NCBI GenBank assembly: GCA_024681795.1
Contig: JAILAD010000085.1
Span: 1-64,000 of the forward strand
DNA: 64,000 nucleotides
Reading direction: 5' to 3'
Source of the DNA: Lachnospiraceae bacterium
GTDB taxonomy: Bacteria; Bacillota; Clostridia; Lachnospirales; Lachnospiraceae
Part shown: positions 53,485-62,100 of the stretch, one piece after another
Numbering within the stretch: position 1 is the stretch's first letter
Layout: each line of letters opens with the position of its first letter
Translations under genes and position numbers: made by a program
Notes under the pieces: generated by a model
Databases searched by the model: none
What the model was told of the DNA's origin: nothing
Seen by the model: the letters and a program-made list of their open reading frames with translations, nothing else

Positions 53485-54354
53485 TTACAGTCCTTCCGCG
53501 ATGTCCTTTAAATACTGTCCGTAAGCGGTTTTCATTAAAGGCTCTGCAAGTTTTAAAAGCTGTTCCCTTGAAATAAAGCCTCTCTTGTATGCGATTTCCT
53601 CAATGCAGGAAATATAAAGTCCCTGACGTTTCTGGAATGCGGACACAAAATCCGAAGCATCCAAAAGTGCATCGTGATTTCCGGTATCCAGCCAGGCAAA
53701 ACCTCTTCCGAGCGGCTCCACGTGAAGCGTTCCTCTTCTTAAATACTCATTGTTGATGCTGGTAATTTCGATTTCGCCTCTTGCGGAAGGTTTCACGTTC
53801 CTGGCGATTTCCACAACGTCATTGTCGTAAAAATACAATCCCGGAACCGCGTAATTGCTCTTCGGATGCTCCGGTTTTTCCTCGATGGAAATTGCTTTTC
53901 CGTTTTCGTCAAATTCGACAACACCGTATTCTCTCGGGTCTCTTACATAGTATCCGAAAATAGTCGCGCCTTCTTTTCTCGAAGCCACCTCGCGAAGTAC
54001 CTTGGAAAAACTCTGCCCGTAAAAAATATTGTCGCCGAGAATCAGGGATACCGAATCGTCACCGATAAATTTTTCTCCGATCAGAAATGCATCCGCCAGT
54101 CCTCTCGGATACTCCTGTACGGCATATTCCATATGCAGTCCGAGATCGCTTCCGTCACCAAACAGTTCTTTAAATACCGGGAGATCCCTCGGTGTGGAAA
54201 TAATCAGAATATCCCGGATATCCGCAAGCATCAGAATGGATAACGGATAATAAATCATCGGCTTGTCATAAACCGGCATAATCTGTTTGGATATGGCTTT
54301 GGTAAGCGGATATAATCTTGTACCGGATCCTCCGGCGAGGATAATACCTTTCAT
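53485..54354 (-). CDS. rfbA: Glucose-1-phosphate thymidylyltransferase
   Basis: The 289-residue nucleotidyltransferase starts [17 protein letters not shown], with LGDNIFYG and DTGNHDALL signatures, in the RfbA/RmlA family. It makes dTDP-glucose from dTTP and glucose 1-phosphate, supplied by the phosphoglucomutase of this locus. AAAGGAG lies six bases before the ATG; the gap to rfbB is 11 bp. Confidence 0.96.
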   Translation of the reverse strand: MKGIILAGGSGTRLYPLTKAISKQIMPVYDKPMIYYPLSILMLADIRDILIISTPRDLPVFKELFGDGSDLGLHMEYAVQEYPRGLADAFLIGEKFIGDDSVSLILGDNIFYGQSFSKVLREVASRKEGATIFGYYVRDPREYGVVEFDENGKAISIEEKPEHPKSNYAVPGLYFYDNDVVEIARNVKPSARGEIEITSINNEYLRRGTLHVEPLGRGFAWLDTGNHDALLDASDFVSAFQKRQGLYISCIEEIAYKRGFISREQLLKLAEPLMKTAYGQYLKDIAEGL

Positions 54355-54365
54355 GGCAGGCTCCT

Positions 54366-55451
54366 TTATCTTCCTGTATACATATCGTTATAATATTTCT
54401 GATAATCTCCGCTGGTGACGTTCTTCATCCAGTCTTCGTGTTCGAAATACCACTGAATGGTCAGGCGGATTCCGTCCTTAAACATTGTTTCCGGTTCCCA
54501 GCCGAGATCTTTCTTAATCTTGTCAGGTGCAATTGCATATCTTCTGTCATGCCCCTTGCGGTCCGTAACATAGGTGATCAGATCACGGTTGATATATGCT
54601 TTTCTCGGATCGCCTTCCGGAAGCATTTCCTGAAGGGTGTCCAGAATAATTTCAATAATTTCGATATTCTTTTTTTCATTATGACCGCCGATATTGTAAC
54701 GTTCAAATAATTTTCCCTGCTCCTGAACCATGTCGATTGCTTTTGCGTGATCCATTACATATAGCCAGTCACGGACATTTTTTCCGTCTCCGTATACCGG
54801 AAGTTTCTTTCCCTGAAGTGCATTGTTGATAATTAACGGAATCAATTTTTCCGGGAACTGGTAAGGTCCGTAGTTATTGGAACAGTTCGTGATGTTTGCC
54901 GGGAATTTATAAGTGTCCATATACGCCTTTACCAAAAGATCGGAAGAAGCCTTACTGGAGGAGTAAGGGGAGTGCGGATCAATCGGGGACGTCTCATAGA
55001 AATACGCATTCGGATCATCCGGAAGAGAACCGTATACTTCATCCGTGGATACATGAAGGAATTTCTTTCCCTCCTTAAAACTTCCGTCGGGAAGTTCCCA
55101 TGCAGCTTTTGCGCAGTTTAACATTACCGCGGTACCAAGAACGTTTGTATTTACAAAAACCTCCGGGTTTTTAATGGAACGGTCCACATGACTCTCCGCA
55201 GCAAAATGAACCACGCGGTCGATATCGTTTTCTTCAAAAATCTCGCTGATTGCCGCCTTATCCGTGATATCGGCTTTTACAAAAGTGTAATTCGGCAGTT
55301 TTTCAATATCCTTTAAGTTTTCCAGATTACCTGCATAGGTTAAAACATCAACATTGATAATACGGATTTCATCCCCGTATTTTTTTAACATATAGTGAAT
55401 GTAATTGGATCCGATAAAACCGGCACCTCCCGTAACAAGATACGTTCTCAT
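54366..55451 (-). CDS. rfbB: dTDP-glucose 4,6-dehydratase
   Basis: The 361-residue short-chain dehydrogenase (SDR extended) has a nucleotide-binding [11 protein letters not shown] near the start, the HVSTDEVYG block and a catalytic Tyr/Lys pair in [11 protein letters not shown]. It gives dTDP-4-keto-6-deoxyglucose. AAGGAG before the ATG. First gene of the surface-polysaccharide operon, driven by the promoter at 55555-55583. Confidence 0.96.
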   Translation of the reverse strand: MRTYLVTGGAGFIGSNYIHYMLKKYGDEIRIINVDVLTYAGNLENLKDIEKLPNYTFVKADITDKAAISEIFEENDIDRVVHFAAESHVDRSIKNPEVFVNTNVLGTAVMLNCAKAAWELPDGSFKEGKKFLHVSTDEVYGSLPDDPNAYFYETSPIDPHSPYSSSKASSDLLVKAYMDTYKFPANITNCSNNYGPYQFPEKLIPLIINNALQGKKLPVYGDGKNVRDWLYVMDHAKAIDMVQEQGKLFERYNIGGHNEKKNIEIIEIILDTLQEMLPEGDPRKAYINRDLITYVTDRKGHDRRYAIAPDKIKKDLGWEPETMFKDGIRLTIQWYFEHEDWMKNVTSGDYQKYYNDMYTGR

Positions 55452-55507
55452 TTTTATTCTCCTTTATTCTCTTTACTATTTATTTTCTCTCAAAACACGA
55501 ATTGCCG

Positions 55508-55538
55508 TGCGCCGTTGATTTTTATCCTTCTCGGCGCA
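55508..55538. repeat. Inverted repeat in the rfbB leader
   Basis: TGCGCCG (55508-55514) and CGGCGCA (55532-55538) with a 17-base spacer, between the rfbB promoter and start. Could be an operator or leader hairpin; no T-run follows. Confidence 0.55.
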
Positions 55539-55554
55539 TAGGCATACACAATAA

Positions 55555-55583
55555 ATTCTATCATAAAAGGGCATTTATATCAA
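55555..55583 (-). promoter_or_regulatory. Sigma-A promoter of the rfb operon
   Basis: TTGATA (55578-55583) and TAGAAT (55555-55560) with 17-bp spacing on the minus strand. The -35 covers the TGA stop (55580-55582) of the preceding gene. Confidence 0.82.
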
Positions 55584-56356
55584 CATTTCGGAATATTTGA
55601 GGAGTCCACATAGACAATATACCCTTCCGTTTCAAAAAACACCTCAAACCCGTAATCCGTCAGGCTTTTGTCAACATAATGGTTTTTGTTTAAAACAATA
55701 TAGTGGCAGCCTCTTTCTCTGGCAAGACCGGTAAGGTTTTCGGCATTGGAAACATCATTCAGCATTTCATACTCCAAATCATCCGTAAATCCCCATCTTG
55801 CAACCAGCGTCTCATATCCGTAAGGCATCTTGATATAAGGCGTATACTGGCGCACGTAAGGCACCAGTTCGTGGGGAAATACCGCTTCCACCTCACGCCC
55901 CGGAACATTCATCGCATCACAGAGTTCAATTACCTGTTCCGGAATCTGATATGCATTCGTAGCAGGAATCATGACCGGACTTTGGTAACCCGGATTTCCG
56001 CCGATTGCAATACAGATTAAGGCAACCGCTCCGATTACGAATTTCAGCCATTTGAATTTGATTTTCTCCATGAAGACTATCGTTGCATAAGTGGAAACCG
56101 CACTCATCGGAATCAGCCATAAAAAACGGTAAAATGTTTCTCCTTCATGAAAAACATTGCAAACAAGATACGGAAAGAGCGGAATAAAGAAAATCAAAAG
56201 AATTACCATCGGGTACTCCGCCATCAGTTTTCGGATGCCTCTGTCTTTTTCCGTAACCAGCAGAAAAACAACCGCTACCAGAAAATACAAAAGCAGAAGC
56301 CCGTTCCCGCCGAAAGCCAGAACGGTATCAAGTGACTGTTTCAAATATGTAACCAT
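55580..56356 (-). CDS. Membrane protein, possible C-terminal half of a DUF6077-like protein
   Basis: The 258-residue protein has about four N-terminal membrane helices (residues 15-125) then a soluble C-terminal domain (130-258, HYIVLNKNHYVDKSL). The ATG at 56356 follows AGGAGG five bases upstream. In the DNA, the preceding ORF ends at TAG and this one continues in the same frame only four codons later, so the two may be parts of one protein of about 607 residues. Function unknown; probably envelope-related. Confidence 0.6.
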   Translation of the reverse strand: MVTYLKQSLDTVLAFGGNGLLLLYFLVAVVFLLVTEKDRGIRKLMAEYPMVILLIFFIPLFPYLVCNVFHEGETFYRFLWLIPMSAVSTYATIVFMEKIKFKWLKFVIGAVALICIAIGGNPGYQSPVMIPATNAYQIPEQVIELCDAMNVPGREVEAVFPHELVPYVRQYTPYIKMPYGYETLVARWGFTDDLEYEMLNDVSNAENLTGLARERGCHYIVLNKNHYVDKSLTDYGFEVFFETEGYIVYVDSSNIPKC

Positions 56357-56365
56357 CCGGACCTC

Positions 56366-57403
56366 CTAAAAACAGATTTTATAAAGCAGTGCCAGAATCC
56401 CGACCGGGAGTACGGCAATCATGCTTACCACCACCGGCGATATTTTTTTCCGGGCGATTGCAACCGCCGCACTTCCGATTAAAAACATCGGCGGCAGCAG
56501 AAGCACTCCCGTTGTGGCATTCGTAAGTGCCGCAAGCATGGTACAGGCAGAAAGAATACCGTATATCAGTCTTTTTTGTCTCCACTGCTTACCGGTCTCC
56601 TCCTCTTTTACCAGAAGCAGAAGAAGCCAGAACGCAAAGGGAATGCATAAATTTGCGATTACGCTCTTTCCCTGCCAGGTTCTGGTAAGTAAAAATGTCG
56701 CACCCGTAAAGAACGAGACATTTCCGAATACGTCAAAAACACAGATAAAGCAGGCGAAAAGCGCTGCATTTTCTTCTTTCTTTTCAAACAGAATCCGTCC
56801 GATTCCGTAATAAACGATATAGTGAAGAATCAGGAGAATGTCCGCATAAACAATATGCGCCGTGATTGCCGGATGAAGTTTGATGCAGTCAGAGAGAAAC
56901 GCAAGAAAAACTCCTCCGGGCGAAATGGCATGCCTTACATCAAGCCCCGTCTCAAATCCCGTATAAGGATCCAGAACATACATGGAGTTACCGAAGTAGG
57001 AATTAACCGCCGTTCCGAGAAAGAACGCATCGTCCCCGTCCGTTACCCCCTGAAACCATCTTGCAACACACTGCAGAACAACAAGGATTATAAAGACGAT
57101 AAAAAGAGGATGGATTTTCGGGAACGTAAGACTCTTAATATCCCTCCACCCGAGCAGTAAAAATGAAAAAGAAAGGAAGCCCGCACTGAGTCTGAAAATC
57201 AGACAAAGCGTCCGGAAATCCGCTTTGAAAAACAAAGCCGGGAGATATTCGCACTCAAAGAGGGCCATCATAATCAGATAGCCCACCACGAAAATCATTC
57301 CCGGCGAACGGTATTTTTTTTGCAGGTAAGAACAGGGGAAAATCCCCAGGCCGAACGGAACCGCAATCAGCCAGAGGATCCCCAGAACTACATTCAGTAT
57401 CAT
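56366..57403 (-). CDS. Multi-spanning membrane protein, N-terminal half of a DUF6077-like protein
   Basis: The 345-residue protein has about ten hydrophobic helices and a Gly-Asp-Asp-rich loop (GVTDGDDAFFLGTAVN) near residue 120. It resembles the polytopic DUF6077-type proteins, perhaps GT-C enzymes with Asp in the first large loop; this relationship is tentative. It ends with TAG, in frame with the next ORF. Poor ribosome site; the start is 3 bp after the GH25 gene's stop. Confidence 0.62.
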   Translation of the reverse strand: MILNVVLGILWLIAVPFGLGIFPCSYLQKKYRSPGMIFVVGYLIMMALFECEYLPALFFKADFRTLCLIFRLSAGFLSFSFLLLGWRDIKSLTFPKIHPLFIVFIILVVLQCVARWFQGVTDGDDAFFLGTAVNSYFGNSMYVLDPYTGFETGLDVRHAISPGGVFLAFLSDCIKLHPAITAHIVYADILLILHYIVYYGIGRILFEKKEENAALFACFICVFDVFGNVSFFTGATFLLTRTWQGKSVIANLCIPFAFWLLLLLVKEEETGKQWRQKRLIYGILSACTMLAALTNATTGVLLLPPMFLIGSAAVAIARKKISPVVVSMIAVLPVGILALLYKICF

Positions 57404-57406
57404 ATT

Positions 57407-60400
57407 TTAATATCCCAGATAGCTGGTGTTGATATCCACATTGCCGTTAATACCGTTGATTCTGCCGGTGCTGGAACTCTGCCAGAGTTCGTACTTACCG
57501 GTATAATCGGTCTGCGAGCAGTAATGTGCCAGCCATATTTTATAATTATTAAGGGAACCTGCGTCCAGGTTGTTGTAATACCAGGACTTGGAAGCATAAA
57601 CTCCGGGGGTATATCCCGCCGAACGAATGGTCTCGCAGAATGCACGGCATACCGCGGTTCTCTCTGCTTTACCGAGGCCGTCCGCCCTTGCATTATGTGC
57701 GGTACTTCCGTATTCGCTGTCGATAAAAATCGGATAGGAAATACGGTGTCTCTGCGCCATGGAAATTGCCATGGAAGCCTCTTCCACCGCTTCTCTTTCG
57801 TTAACCGCCTGGGAGAAGAAGTATACGCCGACTTTCAGTCCCGCTGCTTCCGCACCGGATGCATAAGTATGGAAATTCGGATCTTCAATCAGTCCGCCGA
57901 GCGTACATCCTCTGTATCCGCAACGGATAATAACGAAGGATACGCCGGACTGTTTTACCGCATTCCAGTTGATGGAACCGTTCCACTTGCTGACATCGAT
58001 TCCCATGGTACCGCTTCCGACCGAAAGCGTTCCGTCACTGGCGAAATTATATTTTACCCCGCCGATGACCTGTTCCCCGGTCACATATTTTCCTTCGGAA
58101 TTGTAGTACCTGGTACTTCCGTTTTCATTCTGCCAGCCGTATAACTTAACTTCCATGAGATAGAAAACATTGTACTTATAGTAATCGGCAATCTTTGCCT
58201 CTCTGTAATTCTCTCCGTCTTTTACATAAAGGGTAACAACGGTACCGTCTTCCTTCTTGTAGGTAAGCGGTGTCTTTGTATCGTTCACGGCTGAATTAAC
58301 GGTAACCGTACAACTTACGGTAATTCTCTTTCCGTCCTTTGTCTTTCCTTCAGTCTTGCAGGTTATGGTTGCTTTTCCTTTTGCTTTACCGGTTACGGTT
58401 CCGTCCGAGGAAACGGTTGCAATCGATTCGTCGCTTGAACTCCATGTAACGGAGGTGTCCGCAGAAGGACCTTCCGTCGATACATTGGGAGTCAGTTTTG
58501 CAGTCGCACCGATTGATACGGACAGCGTATTCTTATCAAGAGTGAGATCGGTCACATATCCCTTTGCCGCAGCCACGGTGATGTTGAGGGTTGACGTCGC
58601 GGGATTTCCGTCGCTCTTTTTTCCGTTTGAAGTGATGGTAATGGTTGCACTGCCTTCACCCTTTGCCTGAATTGTTCCGTCCACTGCAACCGAAACCACA
58701 CCGGTATCGGAAGAACTGAAAGTGACGGAAGTATCCACTCCCGGACCGTCCGACAAAACATCCACACTGATCCATGCGGTATCCCCGACATTCAGATTTG
58801 TTCCGGGATCCACCGCCGCATTGATTCCCGTAACATAATACTCGGGTGCTTTTACGGTAATACTGCAGGAAGCGGTTACCTTATTTCCGTTATCGTCTTT
58901 CGCTCGACAGGAAACAGTCGTGCTTCCGGTTCCGCGAGCCGTAACGTTTCCGTTTTCATCCACCGTTGCAACCCCCGGATTATCGGTTGTCCAACGTAAG
59001 GAAACACTGATTTCACTTCCTTCTTCATCCCAAGCGGAAACGGATAAAGAAGAACTGTCCCCGACATTCATGGTCATGGAGGATTCGCTGATATCAAGCG
59101 ATGTTACCCTGTGTTCAACCGGCTCGGGTTCCGGTTCCGGCTTGTCCGTCTCATCCGGCTCCGTTTCGTCGTCGGGAGAAGGCTCCGCGTTATAGGAGGA
59201 CTGCCCTACCGAAATCATGGCCTGCGGATCCGCAATTTTATCCTTCGAAATCTCGGTATAAACCGTCTTCTTCGAAGAGTCCACCCAGCCGACCGTATCG
59301 GATAAAACCACACCGGTATCCACGGTTTTCGCCTTTTTATCTTCCGTTGCAACGTTTATGTCTTTTTCTTTTTTAATCTCGTTTACGATATTGATTGCGG
59401 TATAGGAAATCTTATCCTTTACCGTTACCTCCGACTCCGTATCGGGGAAAACATAATCTTCCACGTTCAGGATTTTTACATAATATTTTCCGGGTGTTAA
59501 GTTCTCCATATAGATCACACCGTCTTTGTCGGAATCATCCCAGGTAACCGTTTTACCGTCCGGAGTTCTTGCTTCCACGCGGAATAAAATTCCCTTAATC
59601 AGGGTATCCGTCTGCTTGTCGGAGAATTTGATTTTCAGGTCTTTTTCAATCGAGGCGAAATTAACCGACACATCCTTCCTGGGTGCTTTCTCCTCGGAAG
59701 GCTTTTCGCTTTTCTTCTCTTCTTCCGAAACAGATTCAACTACAGTTGTAGTCTTATTTGCAACAATCTCATCAATTCCGTTCCGGCCGATATCTCCAAC
59801 CGACATTAACCGGTTTCCGGCACTTGCAAGAGTCTCATACTGTGTCTGGCTTCTGTTCTTTGAAATAAAAGTGATTGCCAGCGCACAGATTACCAGAACT
59901 GCCACAATTGCACTTACAACAAGGAGAATATCAAATACTCCCGTTTTCTTTTTCTGTTTCCGGGGTGCGGCACCGGCTTTGGAAGCTCCGGAATTTGCAC
60001 CGGCCGGATGATTTTTCCCGGATGCACTGCTGCCGCTTTTTTCACCTTTCTTAGCAACCGCAGGCGTTTCACCCTTTTTATGTTCCTCTGCTTTTTTTTG
60101 TTCCGTCCCCTTATTTTTCTCCCGGGGTTTTTTCTTTACATCTTCGTCATGGTAGGACAAATCACCCAATGCTTCCGCTTCCGCTCTGCTTACCGGAACG
60201 TCGTCATCGATTTCGTCGCCGGGGAGAAGTTCAATGTCACGATGAACTTTTCTCCGCGCAGGTGCAACTTCTTTAGATTCCCCTTCCACCGTGGTGTTTT
60301 CTTCATCCTCACCGGAAGCATCTTCCTCATAAGAATCATCATCTTCTTCATAAGAATCGTCTTCTTCCTCATAAGAATCGTCTTCTTCCTCGGCAGCGGA

Positions 60401-60829
60401 ATCCTCTTCCTCTGTTTCATCCTCATATTTTACTTCCGGTATTTCCGAAGCCGGACCAGCTTCCGCCATGGCTTCTTTTTCCGACGCCTCAACCGTTTCG
60501 GCAATATCTTCCGTCGGAATCCGGATGCTGTCTGTCGGGAGAAGCTCCAGATTCGGAACCACTCCGGAATTTCCTTTCCTGTGGATAATTTGGGAAGTAT
60601 CCATCGGAACCGGGGTTTCCTCCGACTTGCCGGTCTCCTCTTCCGCCGCCTCCGCTTCCGCGTTTTCCTCATCCTCGTAGTATTCCATTTCTTCCATGCT
60701 GTGTGTATTTTCCGGCACGGTAAATGCTTTTACGCTTTCGGAAATGCTTTCCGTATCCACTTCAATCGGACTCTCAATCTCTTTTGAGAAATCAAACTCC
60801 GTATTTTCATTCCTGTTGTTTTCGCTCAT
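57407..60829 (-). CDS. Membrane-anchored GH25 lysozyme with Ig-like repeats
   Basis: 1140 residues. A very acidic cytoplasmic region (1-298), including a DDSYEEE repeat (150-170), precedes one membrane helix (299-323). Extracellular: a charged segment, about three BIG2-type Ig domains (610-860), a cell-wall-binding-like turn repeat (YYNSEGKYVTG) and a GH25 muramidase domain (942-1140) with Asp945, Asp1037 and Glu1039 as likely catalytic residues. It cuts peptidoglycan N-acetylmuramyl links. The 300-residue cytoplasmic acidic head is unusual for a lysozyme. Start with AAAGGA nine bases upstream. Confidence 0.9.
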   Translation of the reverse strand: MSENNRNENTEFDFSKEIESPIEVDTESISESVKAFTVPENTHSMEEMEYYEDEENAEAEAAEEETGKSEETPVPMDTSQIIHRKGNSGVVPNLELLPTDSIRIPTEDIAETVEASEKEAMAEAGPASEIPEVKYEDETEEEDSAAEEEDDSYEEEDDSYEEDDDSYEEDASGEDEENTTVEGESKEVAPARRKVHRDIELLPGDEIDDDVPVSRAEAEALGDLSYHDEDVKKKPREKNKGTEQKKAEEHKKGETPAVAKKGEKSGSSASGKNHPAGANSGASKAGAAPRKQKKKTGVFDILLVVSAIVAVLVICALAITFISKNRSQTQYETLASAGNRLMSVGDIGRNGIDEIVANKTTTVVESVSEEEKKSEKPSEEKAPRKDVSVNFASIEKDLKIKFSDKQTDTLIKGILFRVEARTPDGKTVTWDDSDKDGVIYMENLTPGKYYVKILNVEDYVFPDTESEVTVKDKISYTAINIVNEIKKEKDINVATEDKKAKTVDTGVVLSDTVGWVDSSKKTVYTEISKDKIADPQAMISVGQSSYNAEPSPDDETEPDETDKPEPEPEPVEHRVTSLDISESSMTMNVGDSSSLSVSAWDEEGSEISVSLRWTTDNPGVATVDENGNVTARGTGSTTVSCRAKDDNGNKVTASCSITVKAPEYYVTGINAAVDPGTNLNVGDTAWISVDVLSDGPGVDTSVTFSSSDTGVVSVAVDGTIQAKGEGSATITITSNGKKSDGNPATSTLNITVAAAKGYVTDLTLDKNTLSVSIGATAKLTPNVSTEGPSADTSVTWSSSDESIATVSSDGTVTGKAKGKATITCKTEGKTKDGKRITVSCTVTVNSAVNDTKTPLTYKKEDGTVVTLYVKDGENYREAKIADYYKYNVFYLMEVKLYGWQNENGSTRYYNSEGKYVTGEQVIGGVKYNFASDGTLSVGSGTMGIDVSKWNGSINWNAVKQSGVSFVIIRCGYRGCTLGGLIEDPNFHTYASGAEAAGLKVGVYFFSQAVNEREAVEEASMAISMAQRHRISYPIFIDSEYGSTAHNARADGLGKAERTAVCRAFCETIRSAGYTPGVYASKSWYYNNLDAGSLNNYKIWLAHYCSQTDYTGKYELWQSSSTGRINGINGNVDINTSYLGY

Positions 60830-60896
60830 CCTGTAAATCCTTTCAATTCCTTTTTCGTATTCCCCTTACCGCATTTTGCGGGTTATCCCGACTTTT

Positions 60897-61868
60897 TTAC
60901 TTTACTTCCACTCTCCTGATTACCTTGTTCAAAACGTGTGCGGCGATCAGTTTCTTTCCTTCAAGATTCGGAACAACGTTGTCGTTCGTTAAATATAAAT
61001 CCGCCGTTTCCTCATTGATCTTTACTCCGAAATAATCATCCACATAGGAAAGTCCGTACTCCCCTGTCTTCACCTTCATAAAAAGGATCATATCCGTCAG
61101 AGTCTGTCCGTCTATTTTGACAAAATTGCCGCCCCTCTTTTTTCCTGTTTTATCCACTGCATAGCAATATGCAGGGGAAACAACGGCAATCTGCATTCCG
61201 GGATAATTTCCCGTTACCTTTTCATACATACCGTATAAAACTCCGTTTACACACATCGGATTGAATTCGTCACCCTGTTTGATATACGGATGTCCCAGAA
61301 GATAATCGTGGGCATCATAACAAATCAGCATAAAATCCACCGTATTTAAATCAATGGATTCCAGTGTCGCAAGATGTTCCCTGTAAAGCGCCTTATCCAC
61401 TCCCTCAAGAGAACCGATTACCTGTTTCTGGTCGTTTAAACTTCCGTTTTTTGCACATTCCCATAACCAGTAAAGGCAGAACCAGTCAATCGGATGTCCG
61501 GACTCGCCGGGACCTCCGGAAGTTGCCGTACACATGGTGGAACCCGGAAAAGTGCAGTCATAAATGGTTGCCGTGGAGTTTTCCTGAAGCAGTTTCACAA
61601 TACTCGGCCCGTCCGTGGAATCTCCGAACGTGTCATTTCCGAAAACCAGAATCGTGGTAATCCCGTCATCGTCCTCACGGAACAAATCCGAAGGAATTAA
61701 GGTAACCCGATCATCCGTTTCCGTCTCGGTATCAATTGACGTATCGATATGAAATTCGCTGCTTCCTTCCCATTTCTTAATCAGAAAATAACTCAGCCCG
61801 AAAAGAGCGAGAATCAGGAATGCTCCCGAAATAATAACATACCAGGGAATCGTTTTCTTCTGTTCCAT
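60897..61868 (-). CDS. SGNH/GDSL-like membrane-anchored protein
   Basis: 323 residues. Membrane helix near residues 8-30, then an extracellular domain with FGNDTFGDSTD (block I-like), ICYDAHDYLLG (GxND-like region) and a late NDN...H motif. This order resembles SGNH hydrolases and O-acetyl-modifying enzymes, but the catalytic serine of the usual GDS motif is not in its standard context, so activity is uncertain. Start at 61868: GAGG nine bases upstream; an ATG three codons earlier is also possible. Driven by a strong promoter at 62000-62028. Confidence 0.6.
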   Translation of the reverse strand: MEQKKTIPWYVIISGAFLILALFGLSYFLIKKWEGSSEFHIDTSIDTETETDDRVTLIPSDLFREDDDGITTILVFGNDTFGDSTDGPSIVKLLQENSTATIYDCTFPGSTMCTATSGGPGESGHPIDWFCLYWLWECAKNGSLNDQKQVIGSLEGVDKALYREHLATLESIDLNTVDFMLICYDAHDYLLGHPYIKQGDEFNPMCVNGVLYGMYEKVTGNYPGMQIAVVSPAYCYAVDKTGKKRGGNFVKIDGQTLTDMILFMKVKTGEYGLSYVDDYFGVKINEETADLYLTNDNVVPNLEGKKLIAAHVLNKVIRRVEVK

Positions 61869-61999
61869 ATATTTCATCCTCAAAAACCGTTTTTCGAAAC
61901 CTTTCCGAAACGGTTTCAAAAAATAAGCCTGTCCGGTTTCAATATTGCACGCCGGATAACGTTTAAAACATCCGGTATTCTTGTTTACATAATTAAAAT

Positions 62000-62028
62000 A
62001 TTATACCATATTTATAATGAGAGTTCAA
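62000..62028 (-). promoter_or_regulatory. Sigma-A promoter upstream of the SGNH-GH25 genes
   Basis: TTGAAC (62023-62028) and TATAAT (62000-62005) with 17-bp spacing. It would give a 5' leader of about 125 bases for the SGNH-like gene. Confidence 0.85.
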
Positions 62029-62100
62029 ATATCACTACCATATCTTGTCAGGATACCGTACATACGCCGAAAATCACGGTACCAAACGAAAAACGCACCT

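Noticed and set aside
57320-58144. Plus-strand ORF of 274 residues opposite the GH25 domain
   Set aside because: No family resemblance; the opposite strand has intact catalytic motifs.
60008-60787. Plus-strand ORF of 259 residues, Phe/Arg-rich
   Set aside because: Antisense of the acidic head of the lysozyme.
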